In this document: positions 1 to 9,088 of the stretch, in pieces
How the letters are laid out: each line of letters starts with the position of its first letter
Position numbering within the stretch: position 1 is the first letter of the stretch
Source of the DNA: Dehalococcoidia bacterium UBA2991
Lineage (GTDB): Bacteria > Chloroflexota > Dehalococcoidia > Tepidiformales > Tepidiformaceae
Assembly (NCBI GenBank): GCA_002346645.1
Contig: DEAD01000014.1
Span: forward strand, 87,043-151,042
Direction: 5' to 3'
Length of the DNA stretch: 64,000 nucleotides
The notes under the pieces: model-generated
Database searches by the model: none
Told to the model about the DNA's origin: nothing
The model's input: only the letters and a program-made list of their open reading frames with translations
Program-made: the position numbers and the translations under genes

Positions 1-393
1 GGACTCGGCGCGATGGGAGTGAATGGCTTCTAGGGTAGCCTCGAGAAGAGCCTCGCCCTCCTCTGGGTGTTCAGGAGCAACCTTTAGCTCACACATGACA
101 GTAATCCGACCAGAAACAAGATCTAGAACTTCGGCCAGAGAGGGGACATGCTCACCTCCACCTGCATCAGCCCGCGCAAGATCAACAAAGGGCACTTCAC
201 GAACTGGCCCATCAAGGTTAGTGGTGCGATCGAGGAAATCATCGTGGAGTAGCACCGGAAAACCGTCGGCACAAAGACGGAGGTCTATCTCCATAGCATC
301 TGCACTTGCAAGCGATGCACCCACACCAGCAAGAGTGTTTGCTGGGCGCTCACCCGCGGCAGTAGCGTGAGCAATAATCAACGGAGAGCTCAT
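1..393 (-). CDS. Glycerophosphodiester phosphodiesterase family protein (partial, C-terminus cut by window edge)
   Basis: The 131 visible residues match the N-terminal half of the GDPD TIM barrel, which hydrolyses glycerophosphodiesters to glycerol-3-phosphate and an alcohol. Visible are a first-strand histidine (IIAHATAAGERPANTL), the metal-binding pair in MEIDLRLCADG (E-x-D) and the HDDFLDRTT motif with the second catalytic histidine. The usual HRG and PENT motifs read HAT and PANT, so the arginine and one glutamate that usually help bind metal and phosphate are not at their normal places. The start is ATG at 391-393. No signal peptide is seen, so it is probably cytoplasmic. Upstream, 394-600 is non-coding with nothing recognisable. 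Confidence 0.75.
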   Translation of the reverse strand, partial: MSSPLIIAHATAAGERPANTLAGVGASLASADAMEIDLRLCADGFPVLLHDDFLDRTTNLDGPVREVPFVDLARADAGGGEHVPSLAEVLDLVSGRITVMCELKVAPEHPEEGEALLEATLEAIHSHRAES

Positions 394-600
394 AGCATCC
401 GCGAGGATAACGCCCTTCCATGGAGCATTAGGTTTACTGCAAAACAGAAACTAAAGGCCATGTATACCCGGACCAGCACCCTACTTGTCGGCAACTTAAA
501 CGCTACAAGCGATCGCCAAGAACGGTGGCTTTAGGAACCCCCTGGCAAATACCTTTGTTTGTTCTGGCGCCTGAGCCTAAAGCCTCGCTTGACCTTGGAC

Positions 601-1692
601 CTACAGCTGAATGATGGACCGGCCCGAGATGTGGCCAGCTGCTAGGGCGTCTGTCGCCTCATTGATCTGGTCAAGCTCATACTTTGCTGTCACAAGCGCA
701 TCTAGATCGAGATCTCCTTCTTTATACCAACGAGTGAACATCGGGAAGTCGCGATCGGGACGACAGGAGCCACCGATGCTTCCGATGTACTTCTTCTCGC
801 TAATCAAGAGATCTCTCGCGTCAATCTCAACGTTCGTCTGGGGAACGCCCACAAGAACAGCCATACCACCGGTCCGAACACCCAGCACGCCAGGCCGGGC
901 AGCAGGCAAAATCTGTTCCATCGTCTGCTTAACACCAATGCAGTCGAAAGCATAATCAACACCGGCAACTGGGCGTCCCGTCATATCAAATTGGGTATCA
1001 CTGGCAGTAAGGGCCCGAACCTGCTCGACAGCATCACCATCTGACGCGTTGACGCCAATGGTGGCACCAAACTCCTTCGCAAAAGCCAGCTTTTCCTCGC
1101 TAAGATCAACAGCAATGATGGGATCAGCACCTATTACAGCAGCAGCAACGATCGCAGAAAGGCCGACACCTCCTACTCCGAAGACAGCAACGCTCTCCCC
1201 CCGCTTTACTCCCGCAGTGTGATAAACAGCACCAGAACCTGTCATGACAGCGCAGCCAATAATGGCAGTGACATCAGTACGGACATCCTCTGGCATAGCA
1301 ACGATGTACTGCTCATCAGCAATAGTGTGATCCGCCCAAGTAAAAACGCCCTGCGAAACGGCGGTAGATCCGTCAGCAAGCTCGAGAGAGATGGGATTAG
1401 GGCGACGGTTAAGGTCAGGACTACGCGGCACCCACGTAACCATCACTCTGTCGCCTTCCTTCACATGCGTAACCTCGGATCCTGCAGCAACAACCGTTCC
1501 GGTTGACTCATGGCCAAGAAGCTGTGGGGCACCGCGAGGACCGTGCATTTGATGAAGCTGGGAATGGCAAATGCCACTTGCAAACTGCTTAACGACAACC
1601 TGGTGGGGTCCGGGATCAGGCAGATCGATCTCGTCAATTCGAAGAGGGCCGGACTCGGCCGGGCAGACAACTACTCGAGCTGATGTGGGCAT
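601..1692 (-). CDS. Zinc-type alcohol dehydrogenase (MDR superfamily)
   Basis: This 363-residue medium-chain dehydrogenase/reductase probably oxidises an alcohol or reduces an aldehyde with NAD(P). The GroES-like domain carries the catalytic zinc ligands: Cys in GICHSQLH, His in GHEST and Cys in IIGCAVMTGSG. The Rossmann nucleotide motif is GVGGVGLSA. The loop after GDRVMVTW, where class I/III enzymes carry four structural-zinc cysteines, contains none. Full length for the family. ATG start with AGGAG seven bases upstream. It is transcribed divergently from the TPP enzyme at 1839. The substrate cannot be read from the sequence. Confidence 0.88.
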   Translation of the reverse strand: MPTSARVVVCPAESGPLRIDEIDLPDPGPHQVVVKQFASGICHSQLHQMHGPRGAPQLLGHESTGTVVAAGSEVTHVKEGDRVMVTWVPRSPDLNRRPNPISLELADGSTAVSQGVFTWADHTIADEQYIVAMPEDVRTDVTAIIGCAVMTGSGAVYHTAGVKRGESVAVFGVGGVGLSAIVAAAVIGADPIIAVDLSEEKLAFAKEFGATIGVNASDGDAVEQVRALTASDTQFDMTGRPVAGVDYAFDCIGVKQTMEQILPAARPGVLGVRTGGMAVLVGVPQTNVEIDARDLLISEKKYIGSIGGSCRPDRDFPMFTRWYKEGDLDLDALVTAKYELDQINEATDALAAGHISGRSIIQL

Positions 1693-1838
1693 ACAGGTAC
1701 TCCTCTTGCGGTGGTATTTGCGAATCTTACCGATCTGCCCTGATCAATTCCCCCTTCACTCAATAACGGGATAGGACGAGAGTATGGAGAAGTCTTCCCG
1801 TATCATCCGGCGAGCTACGATTACGAAGGGGTGACCAG

Positions 1839-3491
1839 ATGGCAGAGATCGACGGCGCGACCGTTATCGCTCGCAGCCTCAAGCAGCAAGGCGTGGACTA
1901 CATGTTCGGCGTGGTGGGTTTTCCCGTGCAGGGCATCGCCGCGGCGGCCCAACGCGAGGGAATTCGCTACTTCGGCTTCCACAATGAACAGGCGGCAAGT
2001 TACGCCGCAGGAGCAATTGGCTACCTAACAGGTCGCCCAGGAGCATGCCTAACCGTATGTGGACCCGGAATGATCCACGGTATTGCGGGGATGGCTAATG
2101 CATGGTCGAACACCTGGCCAATGATTCTAATCGCGGGTGCCCCAGACTCTTACCAAGACGGGCAAGGCTCTTTCCAAGAGGCTCCTCAGGTAGAGGCAGC
2201 TCGCCCGTTCGCAAAGATGTCACGTCGGGCGGAAACAATTGAACGCGTCCCTTACTACGTGGAGCAGGCGGTGCGCACCAGTATGTATGGGCGCCCCGGT
2301 GCGGTGTATCTCGACTTCGCAAATGATGTGATCTCGGGACGGGTCGAGGAATCGGAAATTGAATTCAAAGACCGCTGCCCCGACGCACCTCGCACCTATG
2401 CGGAGCCAGGCTCCATTGACGCAGCAATTGACGCACTAAAATCGGCAGAAAGACCACTCGTGATAGTGGGGAAGGGCATGGCATATTCCCGCGCAGAAGA
2501 TGAGGTTCGGGAATTCATCGATTCGACACAAATTCCTTTCCTAGCTTCACCAATGGGTAAAGGCGTGGTGCCGGACGACCACCCACTCTCGGTCGCACCC
2601 GCTCGTTCTTATGCACTTCAAAACGCCGACCTCATCTTTCTGATGGGGGCACGGCTGAACTGGATAATGCATTTCGGCCTACCCCCACGCTTCAACAAAG
2701 ACGTACGGGTGGTGCAAATGGACATTAGTGCAGAGGAGATTGGCACAAATGTGCCGACGGAAGTCGCCCTCGTGGGCGACGGCAAAGCTATTACAAGCCA
2801 ATTGAACGCTGTACTAGAGCAAAACCCATGGTCATATCCGCAGGAGACAACCTGGTGGACAGGACTCTCGGCGAAAGCGGAGGAAAACCGCCAAGCAGTA
2901 GCCGCAATGGAAATGGATGACTCTGAACCGATGGGCTACTACCGAGTGCTGCGAGCTGTTCGTGAGGCGATCCCCGAGGACGCCATCATCGCAAGTGAGG
3001 GGGCCAGTACTATGGATATCGGCCGCACAGTGCTGCCGAACATTGTCCCACGCGCGCGACTAGATGCCGGAACATTCGGAACGATGGGTGTGGGCGTAGC
3101 CCAGGCCATTGCAGCAGCGGCAGTTCATCCCGACCGCAAGGTCGTAGCCGTAGAAGGGGACGCCGGCTTCGGCTTCAGCGCAATGGAAGTAGAAGTAGCG
3201 TGCCGCTACAACCTACCCATTACATTCATCGTGGTGAACAACAACGGCATCGGTGGCGGACCAAGCGAACTTGACCCCGACAACATCCCGCCTGGCGCTT
3301 ACATGCCTAATGCCCGGTACGAAATGATCATCGAGGCATTCGGAGGCAAGGGGTACTACGTCACAGAGTTGGCGGACCTCGACTCGGTCCTGAGGACAGC
3401 AGTGGAGGATCCGACACCCTCCATAGTTAACATCATGATCGATCCGAAAGCGGAACGAAAACCCCAGCCATTCGGGTGGCTTACTCGCTAA
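1839..3491 (+). CDS. Thiamine-diphosphate enzyme, 2-hydroxyacyl-CoA lyase / oxalyl-CoA decarboxylase type
   Basis: This 550-residue ThDP enzyme has the three-domain layout of the pyruvate-decarboxylase superfamily: an N-terminal PYR domain with the cofactor-activating glutamate (E50 in FHNEQAAS), a central domain, and a C-terminal PP domain with the GD...NN ThDP/Mg motif (GDAGFGFS to VVNNN, about residues 440-470). The segment GFSAMEVEVACRYNLPI and the C-terminal WLTR are close to oxalyl-CoA decarboxylase and peroxisomal 2-hydroxyacyl-CoA lyase. It probably cleaves or decarboxylates a 2-hydroxyacyl- or oxalyl-CoA, but the exact substrate is unresolved. GAAGGGG precedes the ATG. It is monocistronic and ends before a 15-bp hairpin. 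Confidence 0.85.
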   Translation: MAEIDGATVIARSLKQQGVDYMFGVVGFPVQGIAAAAQREGIRYFGFHNEQAASYAAGAIGYLTGRPGACLTVCGPGMIHGIAGMANAWSNTWPMILIAGAPDSYQDGQGSFQEAPQVEAARPFAKMSRRAETIERVPYYVEQAVRTSMYGRPGAVYLDFANDVISGRVEESEIEFKDRCPDAPRTYAEPGSIDAAIDALKSAERPLVIVGKGMAYSRAEDEVREFIDSTQIPFLASPMGKGVVPDDHPLSVAPARSYALQNADLIFLMGARLNWIMHFGLPPRFNKDVRVVQMDISAEEIGTNVPTEVALVGDGKAITSQLNAVLEQNPWSYPQETTWWTGLSAKAEENRQAVAAMEMDDSEPMGYYRVLRAVREAIPEDAIIASEGASTMDIGRTVLPNIVPRARLDAGTFGTMGVGVAQAIAAAAVHPDRKVVAVEGDAGFGFSAMEVEVACRYNLPITFIVVNNNGIGGGPSELDPDNIPPGAYMPNARYEMIIEAFGGKGYYVTELADLDSVLRTAVEDPTPSIVNIMIDPKAERKPQPFGWLTR

Positions 3492-3535
3492 AGCGCGAGC
3501 GCAACTCTGGGCAGGGGCGGTTACCGCCTACAACA

Positions 3536-3571
3536 CAGTGGCCGTCAGCAGCAAAGTGCTGACGGCCACTG
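3536..3571 (+). terminator. Perfect 15-bp inverted repeat, terminator-like
   Basis: CAGTGGCCGTCAGCA at 3536-3550 is repeated in perfect inverted form at 3557-3571 around a 6-base loop (GCAAAG). It lies 45 bases after the stop of the ThDP enzyme and before the next gene on the same strand. No T-run follows directly (the first T4 is about 17 bases later), so it may be a Rho-independent-like terminator or an mRNA 3'-end stabiliser. Confidence 0.6.
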
Positions 3572-3678
3572 CCTAGTACGAGTGACTTTTCCCTTTGCAT
3601 AGAACTTCATTTCAGAGATCCGGCACACCAAACACCATCTCCCCTGTAAACTCGCGCGCCAACAAATGGGGGTAAACG

Positions 3679-4530
3679 ATGCAGGAACTGAACGGCAAAG
3701 TTGCAGTGATAACGGGAGGCGGAAGCGGTATCGGAAGGGCAATGGCCCTTGCATTTGCAGAGGAGGGAATGGATATCGCAATCGGCGACATCGAGTCTAG
3801 CTCCGGTGAAACCGTAGCCGAAGAGATCCGCTCAATGGGTAGGCAGTCCATCGCTGTGACCTGTGACGTTACCAATCTCGATTCCGTACGAGGACTGGTT
3901 GAAGCAACAAAGACAGGCCTCGGAGGAATACACGTTGTCTGCAATAACGCTGGGGTAGTGGCAGGCAAGCCAACGCCAGAGCTGAGCGAGGCTGACTGGA
4001 GCTGGGTTCTCGACGTTGACCTAAATGGAGTGGTGAATGGGGTATTGGCATTCCTACCGGAGCTCGTTGCGCAGAATGAGGGACATTTCGTGAACACTGC
4101 ATCCATTGCAGGACTAATACCACTAGCCGCGCCCGGAGTTATCTCCTACACAACCGCGAAGTACGGGGTTGTCGGTATCACAGAAACGTTGCACGAGGAG
4201 CTAAGGCCTCTGGGAATTGGAGCCTCGGTGCTATGCCCAGGCGTTGTGAACACCCGCATTGGTGAGTCTGCCCGTAACCGGCCTAAAGCTGCTGGTGGCC
4301 CGCCAACGGAGCCAATACCTGCAATCGAGCTAGCACCAGGAACGGAGATGCCACGAATCGTGGGAGCGAACGTCCAAGAGCCTCCAGCGATTGCAGCCAG
4401 AGTAGTCGAGGCTGTTAAAGCAAACGACCTCTATATCGTGACTCACCCCGAGACGCGCGAAGCAGTCGAGGACCGATTCACAGCCATCATGGCCGCCTAC
4501 GACAAACTCGAGTCGTCGCTGAATAAGTGA
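3679..4530 (+). CDS. SDR family NAD(P)-dependent oxidoreductase
   Basis: A classical short-chain dehydrogenase of 283 residues. It shows the glycine-rich cofactor motif TGGGSGIG, the NNAG structural motif, a catalytic serine in NTASIAGL and the YTTAK (YxxxK) active site. An acidic residue after the second strand (GDIE) suggests NAD(H) preference. The C-terminal 80 residues are longer and proline-rich (RNRPKAAGGPPTEPIP), as in SDRs that act on bulky or lipid substrates. The ATG is preceded by GGGGGT. Substrate unknown; probably an alcohol/ketone step in a catabolic pathway shared with neighbouring accessory genes. Confidence 0.88.
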   Translation: MQELNGKVAVITGGGSGIGRAMALAFAEEGMDIAIGDIESSSGETVAEEIRSMGRQSIAVTCDVTNLDSVRGLVEATKTGLGGIHVVCNNAGVVAGKPTPELSEADWSWVLDVDLNGVVNGVLAFLPELVAQNEGHFVNTASIAGLIPLAAPGVISYTTAKYGVVGITETLHEELRPLGIGASVLCPGVVNTRIGESARNRPKAAGGPPTEPIPAIELAPGTEMPRIVGANVQEPPAIAARVVEAVKANDLYIVTHPETREAVEDRFTAIMAAYDKLESSLNK

Positions 4531-4679
4531 GTCATAGGTAGTCGAAATCAACAGGCCAACGCTAGAAACCCTCTTCGATTGGACGCAAAGCCGCTGACCG
4601 CTGACTAACGTTCGATATTGGAAAGGGAGACGGAAACGAATAAGCGTAGCTATGCTGCGCCGGGAATAGGAGAACGCCG

Positions 4680-5054
4680 ATGACACTTCATATCCTTAAA
4701 TCAGACGATGGCGACACAATTGAACGCACCGACCTGAGCATCTTTGAAGGAGGCCGCGTATGGGCACGATCTCTGACAGGAGCCTCATCAGCGCACATGA
4801 ATGTTTCGGTAGTGCAGTTCGGACCAGGGGGGCGAGCTGGTTGGCACCGTCACACCAGCGATCAAGTTCTGTATGTCGTAGCAGGTATCGGCAAGGTAGG
4901 GGACCGGGAGGGCGAACACGTAATCAGTGCTGGTGACTGTGCAGTTGTACCAGCAGGAGAGGACCACTGGCACGGTGCCCATGACACGGGCTCCCCTATG
5001 TCCCACCTATCGATCATGCAAACCGGGGCAGAGACCACGTTATTGGATTCTTAG
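4680..5054 (+). CDS. Cupin domain protein
   Basis: A single-domain cupin of 124 residues. Motif 1 is GWHRHTSDQVLYVVAGIG, with H56 and H58 as metal ligands and Q62 where many cupins have glutamate. Motif 2 is GDCAVVPAGEDHWHG, with H96/H98. Such proteins bind a divalent metal and act as dioxygenases, isomerases or small-molecule sensors. The length is typical of stand-alone cupins. ATG start, with AGGAGA about seven bases upstream. A TATGCT element about 30 bases upstream could be a -10 box. The function cannot be specified. Confidence 0.82.
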   Translation: MTLHILKSDDGDTIERTDLSIFEGGRVWARSLTGASSAHMNVSVVQFGPGGRAGWHRHTSDQVLYVVAGIGKVGDREGEHVISAGDCAVVPAGEDHWHGAHDTGSPMSHLSIMQTGAETTLLDS

Positions 5055-5162
5055 TGAACAACGTACATCCTCTATGGCTTTCCACCAGAGGGAGCTTATG
5101 CAGGGAAACCTAAACTCCAGGTCTTTTATCTAAGGCACACACCCACGAAGTTGGAGGCAAAA

Positions 5163-6305
5163 ATGGAACCGCTTAGAGGCAGGCATGAAATCACAGCTGA
5201 GTGGCTAACAAAAGCACTCAGAGAAAGTGGGCACTTACCTCAGGGCCATGTTTCCGAGATAGAGGTAAATACAGACGGCATCGGGTTCGGCTATATCAGC
5301 GAGACGGTCCGAGTAATCCCAAAGTACTCAGGGGCAGACAACTCCGCGCCACCCAGCCTCGTTGTAAAGCTCCCGGTTTCGGTCGATTTCCCAGAGTACT
5401 TGAAGCCCTGGGCTGCACAGGCAGTAGAGACCGAGCTGCACTTCTACCCCGAGGCGAGCGGGGACTGCGCCGCACGGGTACCCCTTTGCTATGGAGCGGC
5501 CTTCAAGGGATGGCGTTCTTACGCACTGCTCCTGGAGGACCTAAGCCAGCTTGAATCAATGAGCCAGATGGACTCCGGACCGCGGGACCGAGCGGACAAA
5601 ATTGTTGAGATGCTGGCCGGCCTCCACGCACAATGGTGGGAAAGCGACCGACTAAAGGCAGCCTCCTGGCTGCCATCTTCCCAACGGCAATCAGAGCTGA
5701 ATACACCATTGGTTGAAGGGGGTTGGGAGATGTTCGCAGAGCGCATCGTTCCCAAGGTAGACCCCAACTTCATGCCCATTGGAGAAAGACTAGTACGAGA
5801 CTTCGCAGGAATTTTTGAACGGGGAGCTAGCTCAGCAGCAACTCTTGTACATGGTGATTTTCGTATCGAAAATTTTCTCTTCGGAGAGAAAGACACTCCT
5901 GACGAGGTCGTGCTCATCGATTGGCAGCTCTCAGGCTACGGATCGGGTATGCGGGACATGGCCTACTTCATTTCCCAAGGCTTCGACCCGAACGAGCGCA
6001 AAGCAGTGGAGGACGACCTTCTCTCCAAATACCACACAGCCCTGGTAAATCATGGGGTAACCGGATACTCGCTAACCCAATGCCGGGAAGATTACCGGCT
6101 AGGCCTTCTTTGGAGCCTATACGCTCCAATCATCGGGATGACTGGCATGGCTGAACGTGAACTTCCTCCACCGGATGCCCCAGAGGAAGAGGTTCAAGCG
6201 TTTAACGAGATGATCGAAACAGGTATAGCGCTAGTCACGGTCATGGCGGAACGCAATATCAAGGCTGTGATGGATACAAAGGCAGGAGAGTTACTAGGAG
6301 TCTAA
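5163..6305 (+). CDS. CHK/ecdysteroid-kinase-like phosphotransferase
   Basis: A 380-residue protein of the aminoglycoside-phosphotransferase/choline-kinase fold, closest to the ecdysteroid-kinase-like (CHK) group. The catalytic loop VHGDFRIENFLF (H229-G-D) and the Mg-binding DWQ (D253) are intact, followed by the helix GMRDMAYFI. It probably phosphorylates a hydroxylated small molecule with ATP in the cytoplasm; the substrate is unknown. I chose ATG 5163 over in-frame TTG 5151 because GGAGG at 5153-5157 then sits at proper spacing. Two closer relatives of each other lie at 16730 and 17924, and a more distant APH-type kinase at 33819. Confidence 0.82.
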   Translation: MEPLRGRHEITAEWLTKALRESGHLPQGHVSEIEVNTDGIGFGYISETVRVIPKYSGADNSAPPSLVVKLPVSVDFPEYLKPWAAQAVETELHFYPEASGDCAARVPLCYGAAFKGWRSYALLLEDLSQLESMSQMDSGPRDRADKIVEMLAGLHAQWWESDRLKAASWLPSSQRQSELNTPLVEGGWEMFAERIVPKVDPNFMPIGERLVRDFAGIFERGASSAATLVHGDFRIENFLFGEKDTPDEVVLIDWQLSGYGSGMRDMAYFISQGFDPNERKAVEDDLLSKYHTALVNHGVTGYSLTQCREDYRLGLLWSLYAPIIGMTGMAERELPPPDAPEEEVQAFNEMIETGIALVTVMAERNIKAVMDTKAGELLGV

Positions 6306-6319
6306 CCACTACCAACCCT

Positions 6320-7126
6320 TTACGTGCCAGTAAATTTGGGGGCACGCCGCTCTGAAGTAGCCTGAACCCCTTCTCGAAAATCGTTGGTCTGCCGAAGCCA
6401 GTCCTGCTCAACCAACTCGTGATCCGTTGCTATGCGAACACGCTCAGCGAGATCACGGCGCATGGTACGGCGAATAGACCGCACAGCCAGAGGGGCAGAG
6501 CCGGCAATCTCAGCAGCCATCTCGTTCGCCTTGTCCCGCAATCCATCCAAAGGTACGAGAGCATCGCAAAGCCCGATGTCGAAAGCTTCTTCTCCGCGCA
6601 CACGGCGACCGGTGTAAAGCAGATCAAGAGCCTTCTGCTGACCTACAAGGGCAGGGAGTGTGACAGTTAGGCCAAATCCATGGTGAAACCCTAGGCGAGC
6701 AAAGTTCGCGGAGAAACGGGCCTCTGGAGCAGCCACACGAAAGTCAGCCGAAAGAGCCAGTCCGAGACCTCCCCCAATCGCAGCCCCCTGAACAGCAGCG
6801 ACCACAGGAGTCTCAGCCTCCAAAAGACGTATCGCCTCCTGATAAAGATGGCCACTCCCAGGTCGCCGTGAGGGGCTTGATTCGGGATCAGCAGCAGCAC
6901 GCTCAGCTGGTCCAGCCAGCTGAGCACCTGCGCAGAAGGAGCGCCCCTCCGAGACCAAGATAATGGCTCGGATGGCTGGCTCGTCGTCAAGAGCATGGTA
7001 GGCAGAGGCAATGGCGCGGATTAAAGCAACATCAAAGTAATTATGGGGAGGTCGATGGATCTCAACGGTGGCTATTTGACCATTTAAAGTTACAGAGACA
7101 TCAGGGGCAGGGTTTGAAACGGACAT
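6320..7126 (-). CDS. Enoyl-CoA hydratase/isomerase family protein (catalytic glutamates replaced)
   Basis: A 268-residue crotonase-fold protein. The CoA-binding and oxyanion-hole region is clear (AVQGAAIGGGLGLALSADF, then RLGFHHGFG). However, the two glutamates used by enoyl-CoA hydratases are absent: the GGGxELA position is GGGLGLA, and the PE motif before LG reads ANFARLG. It may therefore be an isomerase, hydrolase, decarboxylase or other crotonase-family enzyme. The start is ATG 7124-7126 with a perfect AGGAGG four bases upstream; an upstream in-frame start at 7159 would lack such a site. Convergent with the kinase at 5163. Confidence 0.83.
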   Translation of the reverse strand: MSVSNPAPDVSVTLNGQIATVEIHRPPHNYFDVALIRAIASAYHALDDEPAIRAIILVSEGRSFCAGAQLAGPAERAAADPESSPSRRPGSGHLYQEAIRLLEAETPVVAAVQGAAIGGGLGLALSADFRVAAPEARFSANFARLGFHHGFGLTVTLPALVGQQKALDLLYTGRRVRGEEAFDIGLCDALVPLDGLRDKANEMAAEIAGSAPLAVRSIRRTMRRDLAERVRIATDHELVEQDWLRQTNDFREGVQATSERRAPKFTGT

Positions 7127-7329
7127 GGATCCTCCTGACAGGAAACGGTAGAGAAACACCTAGTACGGGTCGAGGGGATGGGGCTAATGAGATGGATTGC
7201 GAATAGGACATAGGGTTGATTACTTGTAGTGTCGATCTAGTTACAAGCACCTCCACTTCAATCCCTCAACAACTCTGCACCCTGGGAGTCCTCGGTGACT
7301 AACATCCTTGCACGGCAAAGGCTGAACTA

Positions 7330-9027
7330 ATGCGCGTGATGGGAATGGACGCAGCACCACAGGGCGCTGAAGGAGGAGCACTCCCCCCAGGTCTGGACTT
7401 ACCGATACGGCGAAAGATACTGGTTCTGGCCGGCATTCTCTCGACCATGTTCCTAGCTGCACTGGACCAGACCGTCGTGACCGTCGCACTTCCACGCATA
7501 GTAGAAGACCTGGGGAATCTAGACCTTTACGTATGGCCCTTCACCGCGTACATGCTGAGCTCGACAGCGCTGGTGCCAATAGTAGGGAAACTCTCGGACA
7601 TATATGGACGGAAGCCGTTCATCCTTGCCGGAATCATCATCTTTGTAATCGGCTCTTGGTTGTGTGGCGCAGCAGGGAATATGACCTACTTGATCGCCTT
7701 CCGAGCAGTGCAGGGCGTAGGGGCGGGTCTCATCATGACCACATCCTTCACATCAGTAGGAGATCTATTCGCGCCGAAAGAGCGCGGACGCTGGCTGGGA
7801 CTATTTGGGGCAACATTCGGAATAGCAAGCATCGTCGGACCACTAGCCGGCGGTGCTCTCACAGATCACCTGTCCTGGCGATGGATTTTTTACATCAACA
7901 TTCCAGTAGCAATAGCAGCCCTGGCCCTAGTCGGCTTTGGGATGCCATGGTTCAGAAACCAGGGGAGGAAGTCTTCTATCGACTGGGGTGGGGCCGCACT
8001 ACTCGTAGGCGCCACCGTACCAATGCTGCTTGGCCTGTCGTGGGCTGGTAACCAATACGAGTGGGATGAGCTGCCGGTAATCGCGTCACTAGCAACAGCA
8101 GCTGTATTGCTAGCAGTATTTCTGATACAGACTCGCTACGCGAAGGAACCTGTACTCCCGTTACACCTATTCCGAAATCGCGTCTACGCGATTTCGGTGC
8201 TTACAACGATGGTGCTGGGCGCAGGAATGTTCGGCGCATTGCAGTTCCTACCACTATTCCTTATCGGAGTGCAGGGCTTCCCTGCAACGAACACCGGCCT
8301 CGTAATAATGCCAATGATGCTTGGCATGGTTTCTGGCTCGGTAGTGACTGGCCAACTCCTGAGCAGGGGACGAGATCTGAGATTGATGGCCATGTTTGGG
8401 GGTATAGCTTTACTCTCCGGGTTCTACTTACTCTCAACGCTAGAACAGACATCCTCTGCTTGGACCACGCGGGGCTACATGGTCCTCCTAGGCCTCGGAA
8501 TGGGATTCTGGATGCCCACGTTCCAGTTAGCAGTACAGAACGCACTGCCACACTCCCAACTCGGAGTGGGAACAGCCTCGGTCAACTTCTTTCGGCAGAT
8601 CGGAGGGACATTCTCAATAGCTATCCTTGGATCCCTGTTGGCAAGCAACTTCAAAACGAACCTTGCAAACGGGGTGTCGCCGGAATTTAGCCAACTGCTG
8701 AACGATCCACAACGGCTGTTGAGTCCCGACTCACTGAAAAACCTGACAGTTGTCATCGAAAAACAGAGCCCAGGAGCCTCTGAGGCCGTAATCGGCGCTG
8801 CACAGCTTGCGCTCGGCAAGTCAGTAACCGACCTCTTCCTCGTGGGAGTAGCAATTGTCGCTGTGGGCCTTGCAATAGGGTTGTTCATGCCCCGCGTCCA
8901 AATGCGAAGCAGGGAGGAGCTACTAGCGGAAGCTCAGGGCAACGAGGGACTCGCAACAGAAGAGACCAACATGAGCAGCTCTCCCTTAGATGCTGAACCC
9001 AAAGACGCTAGTGACCCAGAAGAGTAA
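7330..9027 (+). CDS. MFS multidrug exporter, DHA2 (EmrB/QacA) type
   Basis: A 565-residue integral membrane protein of the 14-helix DHA2 drug:proton antiporter family. Seen are the first-helix motif LDQTVVTVALPRI, the loop 2-3 motif GKLSDIYGRKPF, and motif C in helix 5 (GPLAGGALTDHLSWRWIFYIN). The C-terminal tail after the last helix (about residues 525-565) is hydrophilic and acidic. Probably exports toxic organic compounds. ATG 7330; ATG 7339 is an alternative. A regulator is not adjacent. Stands alone between divergent and convergent neighbours. Confidence 0.93.
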   Translation: MRVMGMDAAPQGAEGGALPPGLDLPIRRKILVLAGILSTMFLAALDQTVVTVALPRIVEDLGNLDLYVWPFTAYMLSSTALVPIVGKLSDIYGRKPFILAGIIIFVIGSWLCGAAGNMTYLIAFRAVQGVGAGLIMTTSFTSVGDLFAPKERGRWLGLFGATFGIASIVGPLAGGALTDHLSWRWIFYINIPVAIAALALVGFGMPWFRNQGRKSSIDWGGAALLVGATVPMLLGLSWAGNQYEWDELPVIASLATAAVLLAVFLIQTRYAKEPVLPLHLFRNRVYAISVLTTMVLGAGMFGALQFLPLFLIGVQGFPATNTGLVIMPMMLGMVSGSVVTGQLLSRGRDLRLMAMFGGIALLSGFYLLSTLEQTSSAWTTRGYMVLLGLGMGFWMPTFQLAVQNALPHSQLGVGTASVNFFRQIGGTFSIAILGSLLASNFKTNLANGVSPEFSQLLNDPQRLLSPDSLKNLTVVIEKQSPGASEAVIGAAQLALGKSVTDLFLVGVAIVAVGLAIGLFMPRVQMRSREELLAEAQGNEGLATEETNMSSSPLDAEPKDASDPEE

Positions 9028-9088
9028 AACCCTTCGCTTCCAACGATGAAAAGACCCTAGGCAAGGGTGCCATTCCTGGCAACGGAGG

